Positions 42,549 through 51,763 of a DNA stretch of 64,000 bases are shown piece after piece (position 1 is the stretch's first letter; the number at the start of each line of letters is the position of its first letter). Source of the stretch: Ignavibacteria bacterium (lineage in GTDB: Bacteria; Bacteroidota; Ignavibacteria; Tepidaquicellales; Tepidaquicellaceae); the NCBI GenBank assembly GCA_016709315.1, contig JADJMZ010000001.1, forward strand, positions 868,001 to 932,000. Reading direction: 5' to 3'. Under the pieces are notes generated by a model that saw only the letters and a list, made by a program, of their open reading frames with translations, made no database searches and had not been told where the DNA came from. Both the position numbers and the translations under genes were made by a program.

Positions 42549-43973
42549 TTGAAACAAAAATACTATTTAGCATTAACCATTCTGTTTTTATTATCCGTTT
42601 CAGCAAATGCACAGTTCAAGAACTATAACGTCAAAGCGGGAATTCAATATAATCAGCTTATGCCATTTTCGGAATTTGATGCATCGACTTCATTTCTCGG
42701 AAGAGCATTTCTCGGATTTGAGATAAATGAAACCATTTCATTTGAAATAGGCGGCGGATACGGAAAATATAAAACAAATGATAACTTAAATGCTCACTCA
42801 AATACTGATCCTGACCATTATGTTAAAACAGACATAATGCCGATCGATGCGCGTTTAAAGATTGCCCCGTTTACTTCTGAGAACTGGAATCCTTACATTT
42901 ATGTAGGCGCCGGAGTAATGAAATATTCAGTAAAGGAAGTTCCTTCCTCAGTTAACATTCCAGATTATAACAAGATGGAAGACGGATGGACGGGAATTAT
43001 CCCTGCCGGTATCGGTACGGAAATTAAACTTTCAAAGAATGTTATACTTGACTTAAATCTTGGAGCTACTTACTCATTTACAGATCTTTTAAACAATTTT
43101 GTGATTACTGATTTCAAAGATGGTTATGGTCAGCTCGGTATCGGACTTTCATTTGTAAGCGGAGATGACTGCAATACTGATATTGATAAAGACGGTTTAA
43201 CAAAATGCCGTGAAGAACAGATCGGTACAGATCCTGAGATTGCAGACACAGACGGTGACGGCTGCAAAGACGGTGATGAAGTAAATATTTACAAAACAAA
43301 TCCTCTGAATAAAGATACTGACGGAGATACACTTATTGATTGTGACGAGATAAATAGATACAATACGAATCCACTGAGCAAGGACACAGATTCAGATAAA
43401 TTAATGGACAATGAGGAAGTTAACAACTATATGACGCTTCCTACAGACAGTGATACAGACGATGACGGATTAATTGACGGCGATGAAGTTCTTACTTATA
43501 AAACCAATCCTAAAATGGTTGATACTGACCTTGGCTCTATTGGTGACGGAGTTGAAGTAGGAAGAGGTACTGATCCGTTAAATGCTAACGATGATCTGCC
43601 GCCTGCACCCCCTAAGGAAGAAGTAAAGATCGGAACGGTCATTGTACTTGAAGGTATTAACTTCGCAAGCGGAAGTTCTGAAATTTCACCGGGATCAGAA
43701 ACGATTCTTGAAACAGCTTTAAGCTCCATGAAAAACAATCCTGCAATTGTAGTGGAAATCAGCGGTCATACGGACAGCAGAGGAACAAGAGCAAGAAACA
43801 TGACTCTTTCCAAGGACAGAGCAGAATCAGTAAAATCATGGCTTGTCAGTAACGGAATTGAATCTTCAAGGATTGAAACAGAAGGTTACGGTCCGGATAA
43901 ACCTATAGATACAAATGATACTGATGAAGGAAGATTAAGAAACAGAAGAATAGAATTCAAAAGGATCAGATAA
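42549..43973 (+). CDS. OmpA-like outer-membrane protein with thrombospondin type 3 repeats
   Basis: I choose the TTG at 42549 because GGAGG lies 8 bases before it; the frame also opens at a TTG at 42537. The 474-residue protein has a signal peptide (LALTILFLLSVSANAQ), an eight-strand-like N-terminal barrel, calcium-binding thrombospondin type 3 repeats (DIDKDGLTKCREE, DTDGDGCKDGDEV, DTDGDTLIDCDEI, DTDDDGLIDGDEV), a Pro-rich linker, and an OmpA C-terminal domain that binds peptidoglycan (INFASGSSEISPGS, EISGHTDSRGTRARNMTLSK, RNRRIEFKRIR). It anchors the outer membrane to the wall. The strong Shine-Dalgarno sequence suggests high expression. It lies downstream of the repeat element. Confidence 0.92.
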   Translation: MKQKYYLALTILFLLSVSANAQFKNYNVKAGIQYNQLMPFSEFDASTSFLGRAFLGFEINETISFEIGGGYGKYKTNDNLNAHSNTDPDHYVKTDIMPIDARLKIAPFTSENWNPYIYVGAGVMKYSVKEVPSSVNIPDYNKMEDGWTGIIPAGIGTEIKLSKNVILDLNLGATYSFTDLLNNFVITDFKDGYGQLGIGLSFVSGDDCNTDIDKDGLTKCREEQIGTDPEIADTDGDGCKDGDEVNIYKTNPLNKDTDGDTLIDCDEINRYNTNPLSKDTDSDKLMDNEEVNNYMTLPTDSDTDDDGLIDGDEVLTYKTNPKMVDTDLGSIGDGVEVGRGTDPLNANDDLPPAPPKEEVKIGTVIVLEGINFASGSSEISPGSETILETALSSMKNNPAIVVEISGHTDSRGTRARNMTLSKDRAESVKSWLVSNGIESSRIETEGYGPDKPIDTNDTDEGRLRNRRIEFKRIR

Positions 43974-43995
43974 TATTTTTGTATGTAATTTTATT

Positions 43996-44029
43996 AAGCT
44001 GTATCTGTGAAAACGGATGCAGCTTTTTT
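43996..44029 (+). terminator. Terminator after the OmpA-like gene
   Basis: A 10-bp stem (AAGCTGTATC/GATGCAGCTT, one G-U pair) is followed by a T run, 23 bases after the stop. The following frame's upstream Met at 44017 lies inside it and is therefore not a start. Confidence 0.8.
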
Positions 44030-44055
44030 ATTTAAACAAACAGTTTATTCCGAAA

Positions 44056-44274
44056 ATGAAATTTGACTGGCACAAAGATAAACTTTTTCTCACAACTGTT
44101 ATTGACAAGAACTATAAGAACACTCAGAATGTAAGAAGATTTTTTACTTCTGAAATCGGAGATCATTTTCATTTTGACAGGGAATTTATGAAATGGCTAA
44201 AGGAAAATCAGGGAAAGACTTTGCTCGATGCCGTCCGGCACCGGAAAAAAATGTATGAGAGAAATCCGGGTTAG
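44056..44274 (+). CDS. DUF6434 family small protein
   Basis: Starting at the ATG at 44056 gives a 72-residue protein MKFDWHKDKLFLTTVIDKNY then KNTQNVRRFFTSEIGDHFHF, DREFMKWLKENQGKTLLDAV. This is the whole DUF6434 domain, a small winged-helix-like module found alone or after SAP domains; nucleic-acid binding has been suggested but is not established. An upstream Met at 44017 lies in the preceding terminator and is rejected. The gene lies between the OmpA-like gene and recA on the same strand; the link to recA may be accidental. Confidence 0.75.
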   Translation: MKFDWHKDKLFLTTVIDKNYKNTQNVRRFFTSEIGDHFHFDREFMKWLKENQGKTLLDAVRHRKKMYERNPG

Positions 44275-44399
44275 TTATTTACTAATGAAAATGATAGATA
44301 AATTGCCATCAAAGAAAGTAAATTCCATATTAAGTTAAAAAGTATTTAAATATATTCATCAGGTTTTTAAAATTAATTAAAATTAATCAAATAAATAAC

Positions 44400-45464
44400 A
44401 TGTCAGACGACAGATCAGCAAAACAGAAATCACTTGATATAGCTCTTGAGCAGATTCAGAAGGATCACGGAAAAGGTGCTATTATGAAACTCGGGGACAA
44501 GCCAATAATGAAATTAGCGTCAGTTTCAACAGGATCAATCTCACTTGATGCAGCGCTTGGAATTGGCGGAGTACCGAGAGGAAGAATAATCGAAATTTAC
44601 GGGCCGGAATCATCCGGAAAAACAACTTTGAGTCTTCATATCATAGCTGAAGCTCAAAAAACAGGCGGACTTGCAGCTTTTATTGACACTGAGCACGCAC
44701 TTGATACAGGTTATGCGCAGAAACTTGGAGTTGACGTTAATAATCTGCTTATCTCTCAGCCGGAATACGGAGAGCAGGCGCTTGAGATCTGCGAAACTCT
44801 CGTTAGAAGCAATTCGCTTGATGTCATTGTTGTGGATTCAGTTGCAGCGCTTACTCCAAGAGCAGAAATAGAAGGAGAAATGGGAGACTCGGTAATGGGA
44901 ATGCAGGCGCGGCTTATGTCGCAGGCTTTAAGAAAACTTACTGCTGCAGTTTCAAAATCAAATGTGGTGCTGATATTTACAAATCAGCTGAGAGAAAAAA
45001 TCGGAGTTATGTTCGGAAGTCCTGAAACAACTACCGGCGGTAAAGCGCTGAAATTTTATGCTTCGATCAGAATGGATATCAGAAGGATCGCTGCGATTAA
45101 AGACGGTACGGAAGTTATCGGTAACAGGACAAAAGTAAAAATTGTAAAAAACAAAGTAGCTCCGCCGTTCAAGGAAGTTGAATTTGATATCATGTACAAT
45201 GAAGGCATATCAAAACTCGGAGACCTTGTTGACCTTGCGGTGAATAAAGAGATCATAAAAAAAGCTGGTGCATGGTTTCAGTACGGCGAGAACAGAATGC
45301 AGGGAAGAGAAGGCGTTAAGAAATTACTGACGGACGATAAAGAACTTCTGAAAAAACTGTTTAAGGAAGTCAAAGCCGCTGTCGGTATGACTGCTGACGA
45401 ACAGGATAATGCAGCTGAAGATAAAGAATCCAAAAAAGATGAATCAGTTTCAAAGAAAAAATAA
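44400..45464 (+). CDS. recA: Recombinase RecA
   Basis: The 354-residue protein is the homologous-recombination and SOS-coprotease ATPase. Walker A is GPESSGKTT (68-76), Walker B region VIVVDSVAAL, the L1/L2 DNA-binding loops lie around EIEGEMGDSVMGMQARLMSQ and FGSPETTTGGKALKFYAS, and the N-terminal oligomerisation helix reads RSAKQKSLDIALEQIQKDHG. The C-terminal tail is acidic and ends in Lys/Ser-rich repeats (ESKKDESVSKKK), a common variation. The gene is followed by recX after a terminator-like hairpin. No LexA box was identified upstream. Confidence 0.98.
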   Translation: MSDDRSAKQKSLDIALEQIQKDHGKGAIMKLGDKPIMKLASVSTGSISLDAALGIGGVPRGRIIEIYGPESSGKTTLSLHIIAEAQKTGGLAAFIDTEHALDTGYAQKLGVDVNNLLISQPEYGEQALEICETLVRSNSLDVIVVDSVAALTPRAEIEGEMGDSVMGMQARLMSQALRKLTAAVSKSNVVLIFTNQLREKIGVMFGSPETTTGGKALKFYASIRMDIRRIAAIKDGTEVIGNRTKVKIVKNKVAPPFKEVEFDIMYNEGISKLGDLVDLAVNKEIIKKAGAWFQYGENRMQGREGVKKLLTDDKELLKKLFKEVKAAVGMTADEQDNAAEDKESKKDESVSKKK

Positions 45465-45486
45465 ATTGAAATTATTACTGATAATA

Positions 45487-45522
45487 AAAACTGCTGATGT
45501 TAATACACCGGCAGTTTTTTTA
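45487..45522 (+). terminator. Hairpin between recA and recX
   Basis: An 8-bp stem (AAAACTGC/GCAGTTTT) with an imperfect inner part is followed by a T run. It may partly terminate recA transcripts and so set lower recX expression, as described for recA-recX in E. coli. Confidence 0.7.
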
Positions 45523-45536
45523 TTTTATATGCTGAA

Positions 45537-46160
45537 ATGAAAATTACCGGAATTCAGAAACAGAAAAAACAAAAGAAAAGGTATAATCTTTTTCTTGACG
45601 GTGATTTTGCTTTCGGTCTTTATGACGACACTATTCTAAAATACGGTCTCAGAACCAATGACGAACTTTCCGAAGATAAAATTAAGGAAATAAGGGAGTA
45701 TGACGAATTCAGTTTCGGAAAATATATCGCCTATGCTTTCCTTGCTTATAAAGCCAGAAGCAGGAAGGAGATCATTAAGAAGCTGAAGGAAAGGAAAATT
45801 TCTGAAAACATTATTGAGGATATTCTTAAACTCCTGACTGAGCAAAAGTATCTTGATGACATTTCGTATGCAAAACTGTATCTTGAAAATATTGTATCAT
45901 CCAAACCGGCAGGACGGAGACTTATAAAATTAAAACTCGGCGAAAAGGGAATTGACAAAGAAACCGCTGATAAGATAATAGAAGAAAATTATGATGAAGA
46001 ATCCGAATATACCGCCGCAAGAAAGCTTCTTAAAAAATATTCGGTAAGATTAAAAAATAAACCCGGTCCCGAAAAGAAAAGGAAATCATTCAGCTACCTT
46101 ATCTCAAGAGGATTTGATTTTGATCTTGCGAATAAAATCATAAACGAAACTGAGGAATAA
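45537..46160 (+). CDS. recX: Regulatory protein RecX
   Basis: The 207-residue protein shows the three-helix tandem repeats of RecX: YAFLAYKARSRKEIIKKLKE then RKISENIIEDILKLL, LDDISYAKLYLENIVSSKPA, GRRLIKLKLGEKGIDKETAD and RKSFSYLISRGFDFDLANKI. RecX binds RecA filaments and blocks their extension. The position 72 bases behind recA is the usual one. An N-terminal ~60-residue beta-rich part (NLFLDGDFAFGLYDDTILKY) is found in many Bacteroidota and Gram-positive RecX. It converges with the carboxypeptidase gene. Confidence 0.9.
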   Translation: MKITGIQKQKKQKKRYNLFLDGDFAFGLYDDTILKYGLRTNDELSEDKIKEIREYDEFSFGKYIAYAFLAYKARSRKEIIKKLKERKISENIIEDILKLLTEQKYLDDISYAKLYLENIVSSKPAGRRLIKLKLGEKGIDKETADKIIEENYDEESEYTAARKLLKKYSVRLKNKPGPEKKRKSFSYLISRGFDFDLANKIINETEE

Positions 46161-46162
46161 AA

Positions 46163-46196
46163 AAAACCTGCCGTGATAAAAAATCCCGGCAGGTTA
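46163..46196 (-). terminator. Terminator between convergent recX and carboxypeptidase genes
   Basis: Stem AACCTGCCG/CGGCAGGTT with a 13-base loop; on the minus strand it is followed by a long T run, so it mainly ends the 48619-46220 transcript and may act in both directions. Confidence 0.8.
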
Positions 46197-46219
46197 TTAT
46201 AAAATGTTTTAAATGATTT

Positions 46220-48619
46220 TTATTTTATTAAAAGCATCTTCCTGGTATCTGAATAATCACCGCTTTCAAGCCTGTAATAATACAGTCCGCTTGACAGATT
46301 GCTACCGTCAAAATTCAGTGAATATGTTCCCGGATTCTGCTTCTCATTAACAAGAGTCGCAACTTCTTTTCCCAGTATATCAAATACCCTCAGCGTAACC
46401 TGTCCGTCCAGAGCAATTGTATAATTTATCTGTGTATTCGGATTGAAAGGATTCGGATAATTCTGTGATAAAGAAAACTTCGCCGGGATTTCATTGCCTG
46501 AAATGATTCCGGTTGGAACTGCATTGTAACCTGTCAATTTAATATTGTCTATGTAGATGCCGTCAGCAACCACACTTCCGTTGCTTATCATTGAAAATCT
46601 TAATTTCAGATTTGCCGAACCGGCTGCTAATGATGATATATCAAGTACTTCTCTTGTCCACGCGCCGACAGTTTTATTATAAAATTTCGCCGACTGCCAT
46701 GTTGCGCCGTTATCATTTGATACATCTGCATAAGCATTATCAAGCGTATCAATTGTATGTTTGTACCAGAAACTTAATATGACTACAGGTGTTGCTGTTA
46801 CATTTATTGCAGTGGTAAGAGTAAGTGTTCTTGTAGTATTATTTGCATAATTACCCGTCGGACTGTCTGCAAATGAATTTGAAGGAGAATAAGACTGAGA
46901 AGTAGTCAGTCCCCAACCGCCGACAGCTGTCCATCTTGAAATTCCGTTTTCAGCGCTGTCCAAAAGCAGGACATTTCCACCTCCTACTGTTACATAAACA
47001 TCCTGAATATAAACTGTGTTCGTATCATTATGCTTTATCTTCAGAGTTGTTTTTATTGCTGAGTTTAAAACAGCATTAGCAGCAACAGTAAAATTGAACT
47101 GCGCACTGTCCGAAGCAAATGTATTTACATTCGGATATGAAAAAGAATTTGTCTGTATGCTTACCAAAGGACTTTGTGATGTAAGTTCTATTTTTACATT
47201 TGAAGCATTCAGAAGTCCTTTATTTTTAAAATTGACTTTGAAACTTCCTGATTCTCCAGGCAGATAATTTTCCTTGCTAAGCGAAGTTTTTGAAGGAGCT
47301 ACATAAGCTCCGCATGCCAGAGCAAAATAAATATTCTGAGAAACTGTTGATTTTGCAAGCGGAAGTATCCTTGACTGCAAAGGCCAGAATCCGTCTGTGC
47401 CTGTTCCGACTTCCGGCGTCATTGCTATCATCTTTGCATGAGCGGAATCAAAATAATACCAGTCATCAGTAACTCCTCTTACTCCGTAATTTACAGTCTG
47501 ATTTGATCTTCCAAGAGTGAAGTGATTGTTAAGAACCATATCCTGTGAAAAACTTTGAAAAATATTTTCATCCGGAGAAGGAGCGTCAACATATCCCCAC
47601 GGTCTGATCAGATAATTTCCGTAAGTGTGATAACTCAATGCGCCTTTAAAGTTTCTGGAAATTACGAAGTCTCTTGCATTCTGAGTTTCAGGTTCGGAGA
47701 AAGGAGACAATCCCCTGTAAGTATCGCTTGAAGGAACAGTGGAAGAACCGTTGTTTGTTGAGTTCCAGAATGCATAAGTCCCGAAGTTCCTGTTCAGGTC
47801 AATTCCGTAAGTCGTACCTGAATTCAGCTTTCTGTTCTTTCTCCACATTCCGCCTCCTGTGGGATCTGTGCTTCTGTTATATTCATATCCGTCAGGATTA
47901 AAGACCGGAGTGAAATAAAGTTCTCTGTTTCTGAGAATATAAGTAGCGATCGGATCAATATTATAATTTTCCATCAGCCAGTACATAAAATAAAGACTCT
48001 GCTCCATGCTCATCGGCTCTCTAGCATGAATGAGCGCATGAAACCATACTTCCGGTCTTCCGGTCGGAGCATTCGGACTGTTGGATACTCTGACTGTCCA
48101 CATCGCTCTGTTTTCAACGCTGTTGCCTATAGAGAATTTTTCCGAAATCAGATTCGGATATTCAATTCTCATTGAATCAAGTTTATTCACTACTTCACTG
48201 AATATCAGGTATCCGCCCATGCTTCCGTAAATCGAATGACTTACATTATATTCATCAATAGAATTCTGTATGGCATCACTTATCTCCTGCGCAGTCATTT
48301 TCGGAAGATTATTATAATATCTCATCCAGTCATCAATGGTTATCTGATATGGAATTCCGGATTTGTTTAACATTTTTATTTCAGATTCCGAAAGCCATGT
48401 TTCAATATATTCGCCTGCGATCACTTCAGCATGATCAAAAAATAATCCGCTGTCATTAATCTTCTTTATGTCAGATCCGATACCTGCAAATATTTTTACT
48501 TTTGAATATTTTTCCGGAGAGTCAGAAGGATTAGAATTTTTTCCTGCAAATGCATTTACTGAGGCAGATAATGCAAACAGAAGTATTAGAAACAGCAAAG
48601 TTTTAATTACATTGTTCAT
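46220..48619 (-). CDS. M14 zinc carboxypeptidase with T9SS sorting domain
   Basis: The 799-residue secreted protein has a signal peptide (ILLFALSASVNAFA) and a propeptide-like stretch, then an M14 peptidase domain: zinc ligands in ALIHAREPMSMEQ (HxxE), the substrate-binding FTPVFNPDGYEYNRS and YGIDLNRNFG, the third ligand in GALSYHTYGNYLIRP and the catalytic Glu in IAMTPEVGTG. Next come a CARDB/Ig-like domain (SFKVNFKNKGLLNASNVKIE), a jelly-roll domain (DVSNDNGATWQSAKF) and the T9SS type A domain (FSLSQNYPNPFNPNTQINYT ... KMLLIK). It removes C-terminal amino acids from peptides outside the cell. It stands alone on the minus strand. Confidence 0.92.
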   Translation of the reverse strand: MNNVIKTLLFLILLFALSASVNAFAGKNSNPSDSPEKYSKVKIFAGIGSDIKKINDSGLFFDHAEVIAGEYIETWLSESEIKMLNKSGIPYQITIDDWMRYYNNLPKMTAQEISDAIQNSIDEYNVSHSIYGSMGGYLIFSEVVNKLDSMRIEYPNLISEKFSIGNSVENRAMWTVRVSNSPNAPTGRPEVWFHALIHAREPMSMEQSLYFMYWLMENYNIDPIATYILRNRELYFTPVFNPDGYEYNRSTDPTGGGMWRKNRKLNSGTTYGIDLNRNFGTYAFWNSTNNGSSTVPSSDTYRGLSPFSEPETQNARDFVISRNFKGALSYHTYGNYLIRPWGYVDAPSPDENIFQSFSQDMVLNNHFTLGRSNQTVNYGVRGVTDDWYYFDSAHAKMIAMTPEVGTGTDGFWPLQSRILPLAKSTVSQNIYFALACGAYVAPSKTSLSKENYLPGESGSFKVNFKNKGLLNASNVKIELTSQSPLVSIQTNSFSYPNVNTFASDSAQFNFTVAANAVLNSAIKTTLKIKHNDTNTVYIQDVYVTVGGGNVLLLDSAENGISRWTAVGGWGLTTSQSYSPSNSFADSPTGNYANNTTRTLTLTTAINVTATPVVILSFWYKHTIDTLDNAYADVSNDNGATWQSAKFYNKTVGAWTREVLDISSLAAGSANLKLRFSMISNGSVVADGIYIDNIKLTGYNAVPTGIISGNEIPAKFSLSQNYPNPFNPNTQINYTIALDGQVTLRVFDILGKEVATLVNEKQNPGTYSLNFDGSNLSSGLYYYRLESGDYSDTRKMLLIK

Positions 48620-48752
48620 TTTAGGGGAGTTTTAATTTCTTATTAAAATGAACTTAACCATTTTCATTTTTGAAATCAATTCTTATTTGGCTTTGTGTAT
48701 ACAATGTTTCTCGCATCAGTCCAATACGTTGATTATAGTTCACGAAACTAAA

Positions 48753-48929
48753 ACTATATAGAGACTTCTGAAAAACTAACTCTACTTGGATTGTCATTCC
48801 CGCATGCTCCTGGCGGGAATCCATTTTTAAGATAGTTTTCAATGATTGGATCCCCGCTAAAAGCACGCCTGCCTCGCGGCAAGGCGGGCGGGGATGACAG
48901 TAAGAGTTTTTCAGAAGTCTCTATATAGT
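48753..48929. repeat. MITE-like palindromic element with perfect 25-bp terminal inverted repeats
   Basis: The 25 bases 48753-48777 are repeated exactly in inverse orientation at 48905-48929; they begin ACTATATAGAGACTTCTG. Inside are smaller inverted blocks (GTCATTCCCGC, GCGGGAATCC, CCCGCTAAAAGCACGCC, GCGGCAAGGCGGGCGGGGATG). No transposase frame. A diverged, longer copy lies at 42082-42434. The GC-rich centre contrasts with the AT-rich surroundings. It lies 133 bases upstream of the carboxypeptidase start. Confidence 0.82.
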
Positions 48930-48943
48930 AAATCAAAAGTCCT

Positions 48944-49066
48944 GTTTCTCACAGATTACTCAGATTAACACAGATTATCCTATGCATTTTTCTTTCATTT
49001 TTGAAAACTATGAAAAGAGTATAAGTGTGTATCTGTGAAAATCTGTGCCATCTGTGAGAGAAAAAC
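48944..49066. repeat. Second palindromic element (CACAGATT type)
   Basis: GTTTCTCACAGATTACTCAG at 48944 onward is mirrored by ATCTGTGCCATCTGTGAGAG near 49041-49060 (inverted, imperfect), with internal repeats of CAGATT. It is 14 bases from the neighbouring element, and belongs to a different sequence family. No frame. Similar CACAGATT-type intergenic repeats are widespread in environmental genomes. Confidence 0.65.
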
Positions 49067-49222
49067 TTTGTTTTAAATATTTATTTGATTGGATAATTTT
49101 GAAATGCCCGGGAAGTCAGTTTAAAATTGTATTCATAATTAACTTTTTTTATCTAACCTGAAACGTTTTGGACAGTTGTGATTTCCTTGTCTAAAAATTT
49201 TTCTTTGTAATTTCAATTTCAG
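49067..49222. other. AT-rich leader region of the kinase-guaA operon
   Basis: This stretch carries no frame. A TTG-N21-TTTCTTTG arrangement shortly before the start codons (TTG near 49175, TTTCTTTG ending near 49207) resembles the promoter pattern but lacks the TA of the -7 box, so it is only a possible promoter. Confidence 0.35.
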
Positions 49223-50185
49223 ATGATAATATTTAACTTCATTACAATGAATAAAAGCAGCGGAAGTTATTACATAGGCATTGATTCCGGCGGGACAAAG
49301 TGCGAACTTGTTATTTCATCTCCGGATAAGAAAATTATTTTTCAGAAAAAATACAAAGGAATTCATTATTCTGTTGCAGGCGCTGAAATTTACAGTGAAA
49401 CAGTTTCAGGATTTATAACTGATGCAGCTGCGAAATGCAGACTCGATCTGAAGCACTGCCAGGGAATTTGTTTTGGAATTGCCGGCGCAAGAGAAAAGAA
49501 AGACAGAAACAGTTTAAGAAAACTTTTTTCGCAAAAGCTGGAAGTAAAGAATATTATCATTACTTCAGATGCTATGACAGCTTTGTTCGGTGCATTCGGT
49601 GGAGATGAAGGTATAATCCTCATCAGCGGAACGGGCTCGGTGCTTTACGGATACACTGATAATAAGATCATCCGGGTAGGCGGCTGGGGCAGGATATTTG
49701 CAGATGAGGGCAGCGGTTACTGGATAGGCAAAAGAGCTTTAAATCTCGTTACGAAGGAATATGATGAGATGAATGACAGAAAAAAGCCGGGCATATTGTC
49801 AGGAAGTCTATTTAAAAATTTCGGCATAACAAAAAAAAATCTTAATGAAAAAATATTCCGCAGCAATTTTCTGATACAGAATATTGCGCCTCTTGTAATA
49901 GAAAGCGCAGGAAAGGATTGTCCGCTGAGCAAAAAAATAGTAGATGAAACTGTTGAAGCCCTGATTGAACATATAAGATCATTTCTGAGAATTTCCGGCA
50001 GGAAGAAAAAAATAAAAATTGCATTTATCGGAAGCATTATAGAGAACAGGAATTTGGTTTCGGACAAACTAAAAAATGAAATTGAAAAACTTAAAAAAGT
50101 TGAAGTGGTTACAAAAGAGCATCCGCCTGCATTCGGCGCTGTCCTGCTGGCAATGGAAAATTCAGATTTGCCGTCTAAATTATAA
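49223..50185 (+). CDS. BadF/BadG-type ATPase, N-acetylglucosamine-kinase-like
   Basis: The 320-residue protein is of the ASKHA fold: phosphate-1 motif YYIGIDSGGTKCELVIS, connect and phosphate-2 IILISGTGSVLYGY then GGWGRIFADEGSGYWIG, and the adenosine motif IAFIGSIIENRNL with a late HPPAFGAVLLAM. This matches the group that includes N-acetylglucosamine kinases and BcrA/BadF-type ATPases; amino-sugar phosphorylation during wall recycling is the likeliest role. The second Met at 49247 (MNKSSGS) may be the true start. It ends 9 bases before guaA on the same strand. Confidence 0.85.
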   Translation: MIIFNFITMNKSSGSYYIGIDSGGTKCELVISSPDKKIIFQKKYKGIHYSVAGAEIYSETVSGFITDAAAKCRLDLKHCQGICFGIAGAREKKDRNSLRKLFSQKLEVKNIIITSDAMTALFGAFGGDEGIILISGTGSVLYGYTDNKIIRVGGWGRIFADEGSGYWIGKRALNLVTKEYDEMNDRKKPGILSGSLFKNFGITKKNLNEKIFRSNFLIQNIAPLVIESAGKDCPLSKKIVDETVEALIEHIRSFLRISGRKKKIKIAFIGSIIENRNLVSDKLKNEIEKLKKVEVVTKEHPPAFGAVLLAMENSDLPSKL

Positions 50186-50194
50186 AAACTCAAT

Positions 50195-51763
50195 TTGAAA
50201 AAAACAGATCTCGTACTTATACTTGACTTCGGTTCACAATATACTCAGCTCATTGCAAGAAGGACCCGCGAACTGAAGGTCTATTCCGAAATTCATCCTT
50301 ACAATCTTAATTTAAAAAAATACTTCCGGGAAAAGTCAAAGGATTACAACATAAAAGGAGTAATTCTTTCAGGAGGACCGGCAAGCGTATTGTCAAAAGA
50401 ATCTCCTAAAATCTCAAAAGCGGATATTGATTTTATTACCGGAAATAAAGTGCCGGTGCTGGGAATATGCTACGGGCTGCAGTTGATTTGTCATCTTTTC
50501 AAAGGAAAGCTGAAGTCATCCGAACAGAGACAGTACGGACGGACAAAGATTTATATGTTCAGAGATTCGGAGTTATTCAGGGGAATCAGCAATCAGCTGA
50601 ATGTATGGATGAGTCACGGAGATTCCATAGACACGCTTCCCGATAAATTCATTTCTACTTCGAAGAGCATTAACAGCGTGATATGCAGTATTGAAAATGT
50701 GAAGCAGAATATTTACGGACTGCAGTTCCATCCGGAAGTCAATCACACTGAATCGGGTAGCAGCATACTTCATAATTACCTTTTCAGCATCTGCAAAATT
50801 AAAAATCTTTTTGAGCCGGAATCTTTCATTGAATCAAAAACAGAGCAGATCAAGAAACTTGCAGGCAAGAACAAAGTTATCTGCGCACTCAGCGGCGGAG
50901 TTGATTCTTCCGTTGCAGCAATACTTGTCAGCAAAGCGATCGGAGATAATCTGATCTGCATTCACATTGACAACGGATTAATGAGAAAGAACGAGAGCAG
51001 AAAAGTGATCGAGCTTTTTAAAAAGCATTATAAACTTAATCTGATTTTTACGGATGCTTCAGAGCTGTTCCTTAAAAGACTACAGAAAATTTATGATCCT
51101 GAGCAGAAGAGAAAGATAATCGGAAAGACATTCATAGAAGTTTTTGAAAAGGAAGCGAAGAAGATAAAGGACGCAAAGTTCCTTGTGCAGGGAACGCTTT
51201 ACCCTGATGTAATAGAGTCGGTTTCATTCAGGGGACCTTCATCCACGATCAAGACGCATCACAATGTGGGCGGACTGCCTGAGAAAATGAAACTGAAACT
51301 AATAGAGCCGTTCAGGGAATTATTCAAGGACGAAGTTAGGGAGATCGGGATTAAATTAGGACTGCCCGCACATTTTATTTTAAGACATCCTTTCCCGGGA
51401 CCGGGACTTGCGATCAGGATATTAAGCGATGTGACAAAGGAGAAACTTGACATACTGAAGGAAGTGGATGACATATACATAAGCGAGCTTAAAAAAAATA
51501 ATCTTTACGACAAAATCTGGCAGGCATTTTCGGTATTGCTGCCGGTGCAGACTGTCGGTGTCATGGGTGATGAGAGAAGTTACGAAAATGTAATAGCTCT
51601 GAGAGCCGTTACATCAACGGACGGAATGACTGCGGATTTTTACGGCTTTGAAAAAGAATTTCTTTCGAATATCTCAAATAAAATAATTAATTCAGTAAAA
51701 GGCGTTAACAGAGTTGTATATGACATCAGCTCAAAGCCGCCTGCAACAATAGAATGGGAATGA
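50195..51763 (+). CDS. guaA: GMP synthase (glutamine-hydrolysing)
   Basis: The 522-residue enzyme converts XMP to GMP. The N-terminal glutamine amidotransferase has GICYGLQLICH with catalytic Cys (about C92) and LQFHPEVNHTESG with His and Glu. The ATP-pyrophosphatase domain has the PP-loop ALSGGVDSSVAAIL, and the C-terminal dimerisation domain reads RHPFPGPGLAIRILSDVT and ends PPATIEWE. The start is TTG 9 bases behind the kinase stop. The stop overlaps the next gene's ATG (ATGA at 51760). Length and motifs are complete. Confidence 0.97.
   Translation: MKKTDLVLILDFGSQYTQLIARRTRELKVYSEIHPYNLNLKKYFREKSKDYNIKGVILSGGPASVLSKESPKISKADIDFITGNKVPVLGICYGLQLICHLFKGKLKSSEQRQYGRTKIYMFRDSELFRGISNQLNVWMSHGDSIDTLPDKFISTSKSINSVICSIENVKQNIYGLQFHPEVNHTESGSSILHNYLFSICKIKNLFEPESFIESKTEQIKKLAGKNKVICALSGGVDSSVAAILVSKAIGDNLICIHIDNGLMRKNESRKVIELFKKHYKLNLIFTDASELFLKRLQKIYDPEQKRKIIGKTFIEVFEKEAKKIKDAKFLVQGTLYPDVIESVSFRGPSSTIKTHHNVGGLPEKMKLKLIEPFRELFKDEVREIGIKLGLPAHFILRHPFPGPGLAIRILSDVTKEKLDILKEVDDIYISELKKNNLYDKIWQAFSVLLPVQTVGVMGDERSYENVIALRAVTSTDGMTADFYGFEKEFLSNISNKIINSVKGVNRVVYDISSKPPATIEWE

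Noticed and set aside
44017..44055. Extended N-terminus of the DUF6434 protein
   Set aside because: The Met lies within the terminator of the previous gene; the domain starts at the ATG at 44056.
49717..50193. 158-residue frame opposite the kinase gene
   Set aside because: Shadow of a clear ASKHA kinase; composition is Phe/Ser-rich as expected for antisense.
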